Part shown: positions 8,283 through 17,308 of the stretch, one piece after another
Layout: each line of letters starts with the position of its first letter
Numbering within the stretch: the stretch's first letter is position 1
Origin: CAZMRF01 sp964568735
GTDB lineage: Bacteria; Acidobacteriota; Polarisedimenticolia; JACPZX01
Length of the DNA: 56,543 bases
Reading direction: 5' to 3'
NCBI GenBank assembly: GCA_964568735.1
Contig: CAZMRF010000030.1
Span: 1-56,543 of the forward strand
Made by a program: the position numbers and the translations under genes
Notes under the pieces: generated by a model
Seen by the model: only the letters and a program-made list of their open reading frames with translations
Told to the model about the DNA's origin: nothing
Database searches by the model: none

Positions 8283-9538
8283 GATGCGGCGAGCCCGATT
8301 CCGAGAAGCGCGGCGAGGCGCTGGCGCACCATGCGGTCGGGATGCTCGCGTGCGACCTCCGTGAGGAGATCCACCCGCCTGAGCCTCACGAGCCGCGTCA
8401 TCACGGCGAGCGCGCTGGTCTGCTCTCCGGGTGCGGTCGAGACGAGCATCCCGATGAAGTCGTCGAGGACGCCGCTCTCCTGGAGCATCTGCACGGCCTG
8501 CTGCGCCGCGTAGGGGTCGTCCGAGTCGAGCATCTCGAGCAGAGCATCTCTTCCCGAGACCCCCTTGCTCTTCAGCGCCTCGGCGGCGTTCGCCCGCACC
8601 CACCACTGCGGGTCGGCGAGGGCGTCCTTCAGCGCGGTGATCGACTCGGTCTCCCGCAGCCGGCCGAGCGCCTTCGCGGCCATCGCTCGCACGGGCCACT
8701 CCGCGTCGTCCAACCTCAAGATCAGGAGCGGGGCCGCCGTAGGGTCCCCGAGCATTCCGAGCGCGTGGGCGGCCCGAGCCCGGAGATCAGCGTTGGGATC
8801 CACGAGCAGCTCCCGGAGCAGGGGAGTCGCCCGGAGGCTCCGGATGCGCGCGAAGATGTCGATGGCCGACAGCTTCGCCTCGTCGGGCAGCCACTGGAAC
8901 TCTTCGAGCAGCACGTTGACGGCCTCGTCTCCGGCCATGATCAGGACGACGCTCACGCGGATGGCCGACCACCGTCCGGGGCTCTTCAGCGCCTTCACCA
9001 GGGGCCGAAGGGCCTCGCTCGTTCCGATGTGGCCCAGGGCCTGCGTGGCGCGGACGAGGACCTCGGGGAAGGGATCGGAGAGCCGCTCGATCAGTGGCGC
9101 AACCGCCCGCTCGCTGCCGATGAGGCCGAGCTTCTCGCACGCCTCCGCGCGGATCCACCATCGCCTGGCGGTGAGACGGTCGAGGTAGTGATCGACGATC
9201 CCCAGCTTCTCGAAGGCCTCGAGCGCTCGAACGCGGACGTTCCCCTTCGCGACACGAGACAGCTCGAAGAAGATGGCCTCGACCGCCGGCCAGTCCCTCC
9301 TGTCCCAGGGGGGCGGCATCACCTTCTCGATGGGCTCAGCCGACATCACGAAGCGGAAGAGCCTCTGCTCGAGGATCGCGCGCCGGCCTCGCAGGCCCCT
9401 CTCCCGGAACTCACGCCAGCCCTTGTTGAAGACGATGAGGACCAGGAGGAACAGGAAGACGAGCGTCACCCCCTGGACCGCCTCCAGGAGAAGCTCGTAG
9501 AGAGCTTCCGTGTCCGCGAATGGGGGGCTCGCCGGCAT
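8279..9538 (-). CDS. Membrane-anchored HEAT-repeat protein of the polysaccharide operon
   Basis: This 419-aa protein has one N-terminal transmembrane helix (GVTLVFLFLLVLIVF, residues ~23-38). Ten or so HEAT/PBS-lyase-like repeats follow, with units such as SERAVAPLIERLSDPFPEV and DPTAAPLLILRLDDAEWPV. HEAT solenoids are protein-interaction scaffolds, so a role in assembling or regulating the neighbouring synthase is plausible but inferred. The start lies 2 bp after the receiver-domain gene, and the stop overlaps the GT2 start by 4 bp. No catalytic residues were found. Confidence 0.85.
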   Translation of the reverse strand: MPASPPFADTEALYELLLEAVQGVTLVFLFLLVLIVFNKGWREFRERGLRGRRAILEQRLFRFVMSAEPIEKVMPPPWDRRDWPAVEAIFFELSRVAKGNVRVRALEAFEKLGIVDHYLDRLTARRWWIRAEACEKLGLIGSERAVAPLIERLSDPFPEVLVRATQALGHIGTSEALRPLVKALKSPGRWSAIRVSVVLIMAGDEAVNVLLEEFQWLPDEAKLSAIDIFARIRSLRATPLLRELLVDPNADLRARAAHALGMLGDPTAAPLLILRLDDAEWPVRAMAAKALGRLRETESITALKDALADPQWWVRANAAEALKSKGVSGRDALLEMLDSDDPYAAQQAVQMLQESGVLDDFIGMLVSTAPGEQTSALAVMTRLVRLRRVDLLTEVAREHPDRMVRQRLAALLGIGLAAS

Positions 9539-9540
9539 CG

Positions 9541-9948
9541 TCAGGCCTTCCGGGCCCTTCCGTCCAGGATCTTCCTGACCCTGGCGAGGAGCTCGAGCGG
9601 GTTGAAGGGCTTGCGGATGAAGTCGTCCGCACCGACCTCGAAGCTCTTGAGGGCGTCGGCCTCACGGTCCTTCATGGACAGGATGATGACCGGGACGTCC
9701 CTGACGGCCGGCGTGCTGCGCACGGCCCGGCAGACCTCGAAACCGTCGCGGTAGGGCATGACCAGATCCATGATGACGAGATCGGGCTTCGTCTCGCGGA
9801 TGCCCGCGAGGGCCTTCTCGCCGTCGCTGGCCGTGGTCACCTCGAAGCCCGCGTCCGTGAAGATCGCTTCGAGGAACTTCCTGACGATGGGATCGTCATC
9901 AGCGACGAAGATCTTCCGACCGGCGCCGCCCCCCGTGGGTGCCGTCAC
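9541..9948 (-). CDS. Single-domain response regulator (CheY-like receiver)
   Basis: This 135-aa protein is only a receiver domain: acidic pocket FVADDDP, phospho-acceptor Asp in VIMDLVMPY, the T/S position in IILSMKD, and the conserved Lys in IRKPF. There is no DNA-binding output domain, so it must act by protein contact, probably on the polysaccharide machinery encoded by the same operon. I start at GTG 9948, preceded by GGAGG at a 6-nt spacer; this GTG overlaps the stop of the barrel gene as GTGA. No cognate histidine kinase is nearby. Confidence 0.9.
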   Translation of the reverse strand: MTAPTGGGAGRKIFVADDDPIVRKFLEAIFTDAGFEVTTASDGEKALAGIRETKPDLVIMDLVMPYRDGFEVCRAVRSTPAVRDVPVIILSMKDREADALKSFEVGADDFIRKPFNPLELLARVRKILDGRARKA

Positions 9949-11744
9949 TTCGGACCTCCTCCCCCGTCCACCCCTGAGGGCGGACTCGATGGGCTGGTCG
10001 TCCGAAGGCCCGGTGCCAGCCAGCCCGTCTTCCATTTCAGGCGGACGCCGGACTCCATGCTCGTGAAGCCCGTGGGTCCTTGAAGGGCCAGGTTGGTTCT
10101 CCCCAACCAGGCTTCGAGCGTGACTCTCGATCCGATGTCGTATGAAGCGGTGAGATAGTACCCCCGCACCGTGTCCTTGTTCCTGCCGGAGTCCGCGTCC
10201 GGCCGGACCCATTGCAGCCCCAGCGTTCCCGTCGCGCTCCACCCGATCTTATTGCCGATCCGATCGCCAACCTCCACTCCGCCGATGAAGGCCTCGAAGG
10301 TGTCGGGGGCGAAGTAGCCGTTGTCGCGTCCCGCCTCGGGATCACCGTAGGTGAGGTACCTGCCATTCCAGGTCAGGGCGACGTGAGGACGCCGCGGAGG
10401 GAGAGTCCATCTCGCGTATCCGGCCAGGAGGTTTCGATCGTTTCCGTCGTTGAAGTCCGCTCGCTGCATCGTGAGGCGGGTTCCCAGGACTCCCAACGGG
10501 GTCCAGCTCGCGGAGGCCGTGGCCGCCGCAATCCCGACGCTTCGATCCAGCGTGAGGGCGGTGGCCGCGAAGGTCTCTCTCGACAAGGATCCCGAGAAGG
10601 ACCAGTCGTCGTTCAGCCGGTAGTCGGCTCCCGCCGAAGCGGTCCCCTGGAGGGAGATGTCTCCACGCTCGCGGTCGATCCTCTCCAGTCCAGCGCTTGC
10701 CGAGAGTGACAGGTCGGGGCCCACTCTGAGGCTACCCAGGCCCCGGATCGTCTCCAGCCGGGAGGCGAGGCGCTTGTCCGGGAACGCCTGCTCCGGCCCG
10801 GTGACCGGATCATTGAAGACGCGATCGCAAGGCGACGATGCGTACAGCATGCCGCCGCAGGGCTGGCTGGCGTCGAACCGCGTGTACGAAAACGCGAGCG
10901 ATACCGGCGGCGCCGGAGTGAGGCTGAAGACCACGTTCTGCGTGTCGATGGCGTTCTTGTCGGAATCGTGCATCACGCCGGCCGACGCGTTCACCTCGGA
11001 GGCGAATCGCTCTTCGATCGCCTCCTGGACCTTGATGACCTCCCGATGCTCCGAATGGATCTTCGCGGCCTCGCCGGCAGCCTCCCATGCCTGCGGCGAG
11101 CGGCCCTGCCAGAGGAGGATCCTCGCTCGCCCCGCCAGAGCTTCGGCATTGTCCGGCTCCTGCGCGAGGCTCTCGTCGTAGAGCGCGAGGGCCTGGTCGA
11201 GCCTCCCCTGCCATGAGAGCGCCTGGGCGAGGCCGTTCCTGGCCTCGATGTCGCGTGGGTCCGCGCGGAGGAGATCCTGGTAGAGCCCGGCTGCCGTGGA
11301 GGTGTCGCCGGCCCAGGCCCGGGTGCGCGCCAGTCCAAGCGTGGCCTCGCGATGGCCCGGGTGCTCCGAGAGGATTCCCTCGTAGATCTCCGTCGCCCGG
11401 CGGAAGTCCGCGGTCCAAGACTCGACCACGGCGAGACCCAGACGGCCGCGAAGGTTGCCCGGGTCGACCTCGAGCGCCCGCTCGTAGATCGAGATCGACT
11501 CTTCGAGCCGCTCGTGCCACGACACGACCCTGGCGAGCTGGAGCAGCGCCTCGACGTGAGTCGGGTTCAGCTCCACGGCGCGGCGGTAGTGCCCCTCCGC
11601 GGCGCGAGTATCGCCTGCCCGGAAAGCCGCCTCGCCCGCCTGGAAGGCCTCTTCGTCGGCGCTCGAGGCCGCAGGCGCCGCCGCGGGCACTGCGGCGGAG
11701 GCTGCGAGGAGGATCAGGCCGAGGAGGAGCGCGCGAGTGCTCAC
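9945..11744 (-). CDS. TPR-repeat outer-membrane beta-barrel exporter-like protein
   Basis: This 599-aa protein has a signal peptide (STRALLLGLILLAASAAVPA, cleaved around AAPA). About seven TPR units follow over residues ~30-290 (for example AAEGHYRRAVELNPTHVEAL and ALALYDESLAQEPDNAEAL). The rest is alternating beta-strand sequence typical of an outer-membrane barrel (ASAGVMHDSD, VTLEAWLGRTNLAL). The TPR-plus-barrel layout matches PgaA/BcsC-type exporters, which carry polymer across the periplasm and outer membrane. It starts at GTG 11744, overlapping the upstream stop as GTGA. The C-terminus extends ~20 residues past the last barrel strand as a P/S/G-rich tail, which is unusual for a barrel protein. 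Confidence 0.87.
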   Translation of the reverse strand: MSTRALLLGLILLAASAAVPAAAPAASSADEEAFQAGEAAFRAGDTRAAEGHYRRAVELNPTHVEALLQLARVVSWHERLEESISIYERALEVDPGNLRGRLGLAVVESWTADFRRATEIYEGILSEHPGHREATLGLARTRAWAGDTSTAAGLYQDLLRADPRDIEARNGLAQALSWQGRLDQALALYDESLAQEPDNAEALAGRARILLWQGRSPQAWEAAGEAAKIHSEHREVIKVQEAIEERFASEVNASAGVMHDSDKNAIDTQNVVFSLTPAPPVSLAFSYTRFDASQPCGGMLYASSPCDRVFNDPVTGPEQAFPDKRLASRLETIRGLGSLRVGPDLSLSASAGLERIDRERGDISLQGTASAGADYRLNDDWSFSGSLSRETFAATALTLDRSVGIAAATASASWTPLGVLGTRLTMQRADFNDGNDRNLLAGYARWTLPPRRPHVALTWNGRYLTYGDPEAGRDNGYFAPDTFEAFIGGVEVGDRIGNKIGWSATGTLGLQWVRPDADSGRNKDTVRGYYLTASYDIGSRVTLEAWLGRTNLALQGPTGFTSMESGVRLKWKTGWLAPGLRTTSPSSPPSGVDGGGGPK

Positions 11745-14464
11745 AGTCCGATCCAGTCGGGGAGAGCCGCGAGCCGATCCCGGAGGATGAAGTAGGAACG
11801 CTTGGGGCGGGAGTGCCACGTGGGCTCCTCCCAGCGGGGCCAGCTGTAGAGAGCCGGGATCGAAGGGTTGAGCCACCCGGCGCCGTCGCGCGGGGGCAGC
11901 GTGTCGAGCACCCGGCCGCCGCGCCGCTCGACGAGCGCGGCGTAGATTCGGAATCCCTCCGTCGTGGCCGTGCCGACCCCTCCGGTGATGTCGGCGCCAT
12001 CCTCCACGACCTGCCGTGACGATGGATCGGTCACGTTGAGGAGTCCCCAGGGCAGCCGGAGCTCGATCACGCCGGCGGCCGCATCCGCGCTCCAGTCGGC
12101 GAGGTCGTCGTAGGCGGGCGCCTCCGGGTCGGTCGTCCCCTGCCTGAGAGGGCTCATGCTGTGGCGGATCGCCGGGTAGAGGGTGCCGTCGCGCCCGACC
12201 CTCTTGCGATTCGTCTCCGCGACGATCTCGATGTACCGGCCGTCCTCGTTGGCAACGGATCGGTAGGGCCTGTTGTAGCGGTGCGTGAGAAGGTCGTAGG
12301 GAGGATCGACCAGGACGAGGCTGGCCTCGGGGCCGGCAAGACGCACCATGAACTCCATCCCCGTCGGGGCGAGGAGGCGCTCTTCGACGGGGAAGCGGCG
12401 ATCTCCCTTGTCGGCCCCGTACGTGTCGATGCCGACGAGGATCTCCTCGCGCTCCCAGTCGATCGCGCCGTCGCGGCCCGAGCCGCTCACGTCGAGCCTC
12501 AGGTAGAAATAGGCCTCGTCGTGCGCCGCCCAGAGGCTCCTCAGGCGCGGTGCGCTGTGAGGGCCGCCTCCGGCGCTCTCTCCGCGCAACAGCGGCGCCC
12601 GGCCGGCCCAGTCGCCCGCCTTCCCGTCGAGGATCGCCGCCGGGCCGGGGCTGCCGGCGCGCAGCGCCATGAGACCGTAGTTCTGCTCGGCGTCGAGAGC
12701 GTTGTGCCACTTCGGCTTCCGCTCGGCGGGCACCTCGAACTCGATGACGAGCCAGTTCTTCTTGAACCACTCGTCGAGCCAGGCGAAGACGATCCCCCCG
12801 GCGCAGCCGGCGTCGTGGATGGCCTCCATCAGCCTGGCGTCCACTTCTCCCTGTCCGGTCTCGTTGTGCCCGCCGTGGTTGAAGCCCTGCGGCTGAACGT
12901 GCGCGATCCCGCGGGAGGTCGGGACGCCGATCTCCGAGATCAGGACGGGGATTCCCTGGTGGTGCTCCCGGAGATCAATAAGGTAGCCGTAGTAGTTGTC
13001 GGCGCCGTGCCGGTCCCTCGCCCGGCTGTAGCCGGGATCCAGGTTCATGAAGTCGGGGTAGTAGGGGTAGGCGTGGTAGGAGGCGAAATGGCCCGCCTTC
13101 GCGAGCGGCGTCGCGCGGATCCTGCTCGCGTCCACGCTCACCCCATCGTTGTCGTACTCGCGGACCTTGCCCGGGTCGAACTCGAGATGGTGCCGCCGGG
13201 CCAGGTCGCGCTCCTCGGCTTTCGTGGCCTCGGTGGGGTGGTGCAGCGGATCGAGCGTCGGCCAGTTCGTGAAGGCCACCGGCCGCATGACGCCGTACCG
13301 GCTCGCTTCGTAGCCGACCGCGTGATCCATCATCTCGGCGATCCAGGCCTCCATGGCGGTGGCGCCGGCGGCGCCGAAGTACTTGCCCGAGAAGCTCGAG
13401 GTGCCGCCCGCGGCATCGAAGGCCTCCACCGAATAGGGCTCCCACTCCCTGCCCAGGATCAGCCCGAGCGTCATTGAGGAGACGTCGTGGCGGTAGAGGC
13501 CCGAGGCATGGCCGGGACGGTGTGCCACGAGGATGTTCCCGTGAAGCACGTCGATGATGCGCTCCGTCTCCTCGCGAAAGGCGCCCGCGAAGGAAGGATG
13601 GTCGTAGGCATCGTCGTCCGGGAGCTCGGTCCAGACGCCCTGGATCAGCCAGAGGAAGCCGGGCGGAGGGCGGTCGGCTCCCGGCTTCGAGCGGATGGCT
13701 TCGTTGTGCTCGCGCAGCGCCTGGTAGAAGACCGGGGGAAGCAGCGTGTAGGTGCGGACGACGTTCATCCCACCGGCGGCGATCTGATCCAGCCACTCCC
13801 TGTAGATGGAGAGCTCGAGGGGGAACTCCGCGGGGAAGCGCCCGGGCAGGGCTACTCCCAGGTTCACGCCCTTGACGAAGAGAGGGAGGAAGCGACCCGA
13901 GTGGCGCACCTCGAGGTAGCTCGGCCCGGCCCGGGCCACGATCTCCGGCTCGGAGCCGCGAGGCACATCGGCGGCCGGGGAGAGGCGCTCGTCGGTGCTG
14001 AGGCCGGCCTTCCCGAGGACTCGCCGGAGGATGGCCAGGGTCGCCTCGTCTCCCGGGCGCTCGTCCGCGAGGCGGGTCGCCAGCTCCACGGCCTCCCGCC
14101 CGGAGCCCGACTCGGCCAGCGCGACGGCCAGCCCCTGCCGGGCCTCCAGGGATCCTGCATCCTCCGCGAGCGATCGACGGAAGGCCCGCACCGCATCCTC
14201 GAAGCGCTCGAGATGGACCTGGCACCAGCCGAGGAGGGAGAGGTGGCCGCTCGTCGCTTCACCGGCCTCGATGCTCTTCTCGAGGATCGAGGCGGCCTCC
14301 GCGAAGCGCCCCGCGCGATAGCTCTCGAGCGCAGCGTCGTATCCGGAGATCGCCGGGATCGGCTGCGGCGGATCCTCGCTTGCAACCGCCGGCGACAGGA
14401 TGACCACCAGGAGGAGCGCGGACCACGCGGCGAGGGGCCCCCGTCGTCCCGTCGGTTGTCTCAT
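11741..14464 (-). CDS. Secreted TPR / clan-A-like glycoside hydrolase / CBM9-like protein
   Basis: This 907-aa protein starts with a signal peptide (WSALLLVVILSPAVA). TPR units cover residues ~40-150. A TIM-barrel glycosidase-like domain covers ~180-590: VKGVNLGVALPG, MNVVRTYTLLPP, a GREWEP motif near 340 (possible acid/base) and LISEIGVPTSRG near 510 (likely nucleophile Glu). The C-terminal ~280 residues resemble a CBM9/DOMON carbohydrate-binding module, beginning ILDGKAGDWAG. It is the first gene of the exopolysaccharide operon and may trim or process the polymer, as PgaB or BcsZ do elsewhere. Family assignment within clan GH-A is uncertain. The 170-nt leader follows the promoter at 14640-14669. 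Confidence 0.85.
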   Translation of the reverse strand: MRQPTGRRGPLAAWSALLLVVILSPAVASEDPPQPIPAISGYDAALESYRAGRFAEAASILEKSIEAGEATSGHLSLLGWCQVHLERFEDAVRAFRRSLAEDAGSLEARQGLAVALAESGSGREAVELATRLADERPGDEATLAILRRVLGKAGLSTDERLSPAADVPRGSEPEIVARAGPSYLEVRHSGRFLPLFVKGVNLGVALPGRFPAEFPLELSIYREWLDQIAAGGMNVVRTYTLLPPVFYQALREHNEAIRSKPGADRPPPGFLWLIQGVWTELPDDDAYDHPSFAGAFREETERIIDVLHGNILVAHRPGHASGLYRHDVSSMTLGLILGREWEPYSVEAFDAAGGTSSFSGKYFGAAGATAMEAWIAEMMDHAVGYEASRYGVMRPVAFTNWPTLDPLHHPTEATKAEERDLARRHHLEFDPGKVREYDNDGVSVDASRIRATPLAKAGHFASYHAYPYYPDFMNLDPGYSRARDRHGADNYYGYLIDLREHHQGIPVLISEIGVPTSRGIAHVQPQGFNHGGHNETGQGEVDARLMEAIHDAGCAGGIVFAWLDEWFKKNWLVIEFEVPAERKPKWHNALDAEQNYGLMALRAGSPGPAAILDGKAGDWAGRAPLLRGESAGGGPHSAPRLRSLWAAHDEAYFYLRLDVSGSGRDGAIDWEREEILVGIDTYGADKGDRRFPVEERLLAPTGMEFMVRLAGPEASLVLVDPPYDLLTHRYNRPYRSVANEDGRYIEIVAETNRKRVGRDGTLYPAIRHSMSPLRQGTTDPEAPAYDDLADWSADAAAGVIELRLPWGLLNVTDPSSRQVVEDGADITGGVGTATTEGFRIYAALVERRGGRVLDTLPPRDGAGWLNPSIPALYSWPRWEEPTWHSRPKRSYFILRDRLAALPDWIGL

Positions 14465-14639
14465 GCGCTGGAGAGCACCTCGAGGAGCCGTCCGAGCCGT
14501 CGCCCGGAAACTCTCATGGTCGATGGGATCTCGCCCGCCGGGCCCTTCACCCGGGCCGTTGCCACCGGATCGCCGGCGGCGGTTCAGAGTCGGGCTCTTG
14601 TGGTATTCGGGTCCGTCTGGTTTCCGCCCGGGCCGGGCT

Positions 14640-14669
14640 AGAATATGGGCGGCTGAGGCTCCAGATCAA
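14640..14669 (-). promoter_or_regulatory. Candidate promoter of the exopolysaccharide operon
   Basis: Reading the minus strand, TTGATC (complement of 14664-14669) and TATTCT (complement of 14640-14645) are separated by 18 bp. They point at the glycosidase gene starting at 14464. The same AT-rich patch contains TAGAAT (14639-14644) on the plus strand, which could serve the divergent 86-aa gene, although its -35 is weak. The interval 14465-14749 otherwise holds nothing recognisable. Confidence 0.4.
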
Positions 14670-14749
14670 TGTCGGCTGGATCCCCTGCCAGGCATGCAAT
14701 CCCCTGAAAAGGCGCTGGTTATTGCCATCACCCAAGGAGAGCAACCGCC

Positions 14750-15010
14750 ATGGAGCGTGACGACCTTCTGATGCTGTTGAGGCAGATCGGCGAGGGGCTC
14801 CTTGCGGGTGAGATCGCTCCGGCTCTCTTCGCGCGCACCGTGGATGGGCTGATCTCGTCCAACCTCGACACGGTACCCGATCTCGAGGCCATCCACTTGA
14901 GGTTGAACGACTACGGCATGCGTGGCGCCGTGAACCCGCCGACGCCGCGCGATCTCGAGGCCATCGCCCGCAGCCTCATCGAGACAGCGAAGTCCGAGGA
15001 GCCCCACTGA
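14750..15010 (+). CDS. Small hypothetical acidic protein (86 aa)
   Basis: Not recognised. The 86-residue product is soluble, acidic and mostly helical, with no cysteine pattern or signal peptide (MERDDLLMLLRQIGEGLLAG at the start). The AAGGAGAG ribosome site before the ATG and good codon use support a real gene. It is divergent from the exopolysaccharide operon, with 285 bp between the starts, so a regulatory or accessory role for that operon is possible but unsupported. Its stop is 27 bp from the convergent EamA gene. Confidence 0.75.
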   Translation: MERDDLLMLLRQIGEGLLAGEIAPALFARTVDGLISSNLDTVPDLEAIHLRLNDYGMRGAVNPPTPRDLEAIARSLIETAKSEEPH

Positions 15011-15037
15011 GCCCCGGCCCCCAGCCGCACCCCGGGA

Positions 15038-15958
15038 TCAGGCACCGCCGGCTCCCACGGCGGCGCGCCGCGGAAGCCTCGCGGAGACTGCGACGTAGAG
15101 CCCCGCGAAGATGAGCACGGCCGAGACGACCAGGCCGACGGTAATCCGCTCGCCCAGCATCGTGGCCGCCAGACCCGTCGCCAGGAGGGGCTGCAGATAG
15201 ATGAAGAGGGCCACGACCGAGGAGTCCACCCTCTTGAGGGCCCACGAGTTCAGGAGATAGGCCCCGACCGTGGGGACCAGGATCACGAAGGCGCCCCAGG
15301 CCCAGGCACGCGCCGGAACGGCCGCGAGGACGGCGGCGTCGAGCTGCCAGATGCCTGCCGCCGCGATCATGAGGGAGCCGTAGGCGAGGAGCAGCGCCGT
15401 GACGGCGTCCGAGCTGTAGCGCTCGAGGATGGGCTTGCTGATGACGAGGAAGAACGAGTAGGAGAGGGCATTGACGAGCGTCATCAGGTCGCCGGCCAGG
15501 ATGCCGCCCGAAAGCGACAGGCCGCTGTAGGAGAGCAGGAAGAGGGCGCCCGCCATCGAGAGCCCGATCCCGGCGATCTTGGATGCGGAGCTTCGCTCCC
15601 GCCCCATGAGGATCGCGAGGAGCAGGGTCGCCACCGGGATCATCGTATTGATGAGGGCCGAGTGTGAGGCCTCGGTCCTCGCCAGCCCGAGGACGAAGAA
15701 GGACTGGTTCAGGGCCACCCCGAAGAGCGCGTAGAGCGCGATACGCCCATGGTCGCGCAGGCTGCGCGGCCAGATGCGGCGCCGCATCATCGTGACGGGA
15801 AGGAGGATGGCTGCCGCAGAGAGGGCGCGGATCGCCGCCCAGCCGAGGGGCGGAAGGTGCTCGAGGACGATCTTCGCCGCGATGTAGTGGAATCCGAAGA
15901 AGATCTGCACGGCCACCAGAGCGGTGGCGACCTGGGACCTGCTCGCCCGGGCGCTCAG
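15038..15958 (-). CDS. EamA/DMT-family transporter
   Basis: This ~306-aa protein has ten predicted hydrophobic helices arranged as two EamA repeats. The N-terminal half includes FFGFHYIAAKIVLEHL and ALNQSFFVLGL; the second half includes GDLMTLVNALSYSFFLVISK and PTVGAYLLNSWALKRV. It belongs to the drug/metabolite transporter superfamily, and the substrate is unknown. The start is unclear: there is no good in-frame ATG, a GTG lies at 15916, and a CTG at 15958 would overlap the upstream TGA as CTGA. That would mirror the ATGA/GTGA couplings elsewhere in this window. I annotate the CTG tentatively; the GTG gives 292 aa. Confidence 0.88.
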   Translation of the reverse strand: MSARASRSQVATALVAVQIFFGFHYIAAKIVLEHLPPLGWAAIRALSAAAILLPVTMMRRRIWPRSLRDHGRIALYALFGVALNQSFFVLGLARTEASHSALINTMIPVATLLLAILMGRERSSASKIAGIGLSMAGALFLLSYSGLSLSGGILAGDLMTLVNALSYSFFLVISKPILERYSSDAVTALLLAYGSLMIAAAGIWQLDAAVLAAVPARAWAWGAFVILVPTVGAYLLNSWALKRVDSSVVALFIYLQPLLATGLAATMLGERITVGLVVSAVLIFAGLYVAVSARLPRRAAVGAGGA

Positions 15959-17175
15959 GGCCGGATGATCCTCGATGCTCCCTCCGCGGGCTCGGAGGGC
16001 TCGGCGCCCGCCTCGCCTGCCTTCGGCGGAGGAGCGAGGTAGGGGGCGAAGGCCCGGAAGACGAAGACGCGCAGGAAGGAGATCTCCTTCACCGGACGCG
16101 CTCCCGGCGCGTCCAGGGCGCGGGCGACCGCGAGCGCCTGCCGCGCCGCGCCCGCGCGCCCGCGGAGGCCGAGGAGCCAGGCCGTCTCCTCGAGGCGCCG
16201 GACATAGAGGACCCTCAGCGGACCCGATGCGAACTCCTCGAGCGCCGCGTCCATGATCCCCACGAGCCGCTCGGTGGCGGCCTCCTTGCTGAGAACGAGC
16301 CCCGACTTCGAGGCCTCCACGTACTTCTCCAGGAAGCGGTGCGCGATCTCGGGAGGCAGAACCCAGCTCGCGAACTCCCTCTCGCGGAAGAGCTCCGCCG
16401 ACTTCTCGAGGAGATCCGGCGCCTGGGTCTCGGACTCGGGGAGTTCGGAAACGACGGGGCAGGGCGGCACGGGAAGATGCTCCGTCTTCGTGACCTCGGC
16501 GCGGTTCAGGAGGAAGTCCGCCTTCGTGTTGGCGGGCCTCGGCGCCCCCTGCCTGAAGGCGGCGCTCATGAGCGCATCGGCGTAGGTCCAGGGCACTTCG
16601 GCCATCGGTCCGGCCTCGGAGATGGCCTCCCGGATGGTCGCCATCAACGCCTGGCGCCGGGCGGTGACGGCATCCACGTAGGTCATCCCGTCGCGGTCGC
16701 TGATCACGGTGAAGAGGGCGGTCATCTGGCCGCGGTCGCTGCGCATCAGCCACGCCATGCGCGAGCCGTCGCCGTCGATGGAGCCGAGGTACCCGCGGGG
16801 CTCGGGGGTCTCCTCGGCCAGCGTGAAGGCAGGCTTCGGCTCCTGGGCGCGCTCCACGTGGATTCCCTTCTGCTCCAGCTTGAAGAGCGAGCGGCGGATC
16901 TCGCGCCGCAGCTCCTTGTCGTGGGTTTCGCCCTCCCAGGAGACGAGCTTCGCGGCCACGGCAGGGTCGGCTTGGCGGGCCATCCACCCCGCGAGGACGA
17001 GGTCGCTCGCGGGATCCCGGCCCACGAAGGCGGAGAGCTTCTCGATGGCTTCCCTCGCAGGCGTGGCCGCCGTCAGCGTGAACTCGTGAAGCCCCCAGCC
17101 GGCCAGCAGGGTCTTCCCCTTCGCGAGGCTCTCCTCGCGAGGGTCGCGCTTGCTCTTGTGCTTCTGCCGGCTCAT
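15955..17175 (-). CDS. Hypothetical protein (406 aa)
   Basis: Not recognised. The protein begins with a charged stretch (MSRQKHKSKRDPREESLAKG), has no signal peptide or clear membrane segment, is rich in helix-forming residues and ends in a P/E/G-rich tail. Two tracts may be conserved cores: GYLGSIDGDGSRMAWLMRSD and WVLPPEIAHRFLEKYVEASK. I start at ATG 17175; an upstream in-frame ATG near 17237 would add ~20 residues. The 3' end overlaps the EamA transporter gene, so the two are probably coexpressed. The 5' side is followed by the assembly gap, and a longer operon upstream cannot be excluded. Confidence 0.75.
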   Translation of the reverse strand: MSRQKHKSKRDPREESLAKGKTLLAGWGLHEFTLTAATPAREAIEKLSAFVGRDPASDLVLAGWMARQADPAVAAKLVSWEGETHDKELRREIRRSLFKLEQKGIHVERAQEPKPAFTLAEETPEPRGYLGSIDGDGSRMAWLMRSDRGQMTALFTVISDRDGMTYVDAVTARRQALMATIREAISEAGPMAEVPWTYADALMSAAFRQGAPRPANTKADFLLNRAEVTKTEHLPVPPCPVVSELPESETQAPDLLEKSAELFREREFASWVLPPEIAHRFLEKYVEASKSGLVLSKEAATERLVGIMDAALEEFASGPLRVLYVRRLEETAWLLGLRGRAGAARQALAVARALDAPGARPVKEISFLRVFVFRAFAPYLAPPPKAGEAGAEPSEPAEGASRIIRP

Positions 17176-17298
17176 TCGGAGAGCGGCCTCGTTGGGAAGC
17201 GGGAGAGCCGCCAAGGCAGGGCAGGCGGCCCGGTTCATCGGACCGTGACGGTGCATTGTACCCGCACGCCGCGGCGAGATCGACCACGCCGCCCGGGA

Positions 17299-17308
17299 NN
17301 NNNNNNNN
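17299..17308. other. Assembly gap (10 N)
   Basis: Ten consecutive N mark a scaffold join of unknown true length. The sequence on both sides is high-GC and intergenic in character. A gene fragment could be hidden here, so adjacency of the 406-aa hypothetical gene and the NUDIX gene should not be assumed. Confidence 0.99.

Noticed and set aside
9945..12770. A 941-aa frame extending the TPR barrel protein upstream
   Set aside because: The N-terminal 340 residues are R/G/P-rich shadow of the glycosidase gene; the signal peptide begins at GTG 11744.
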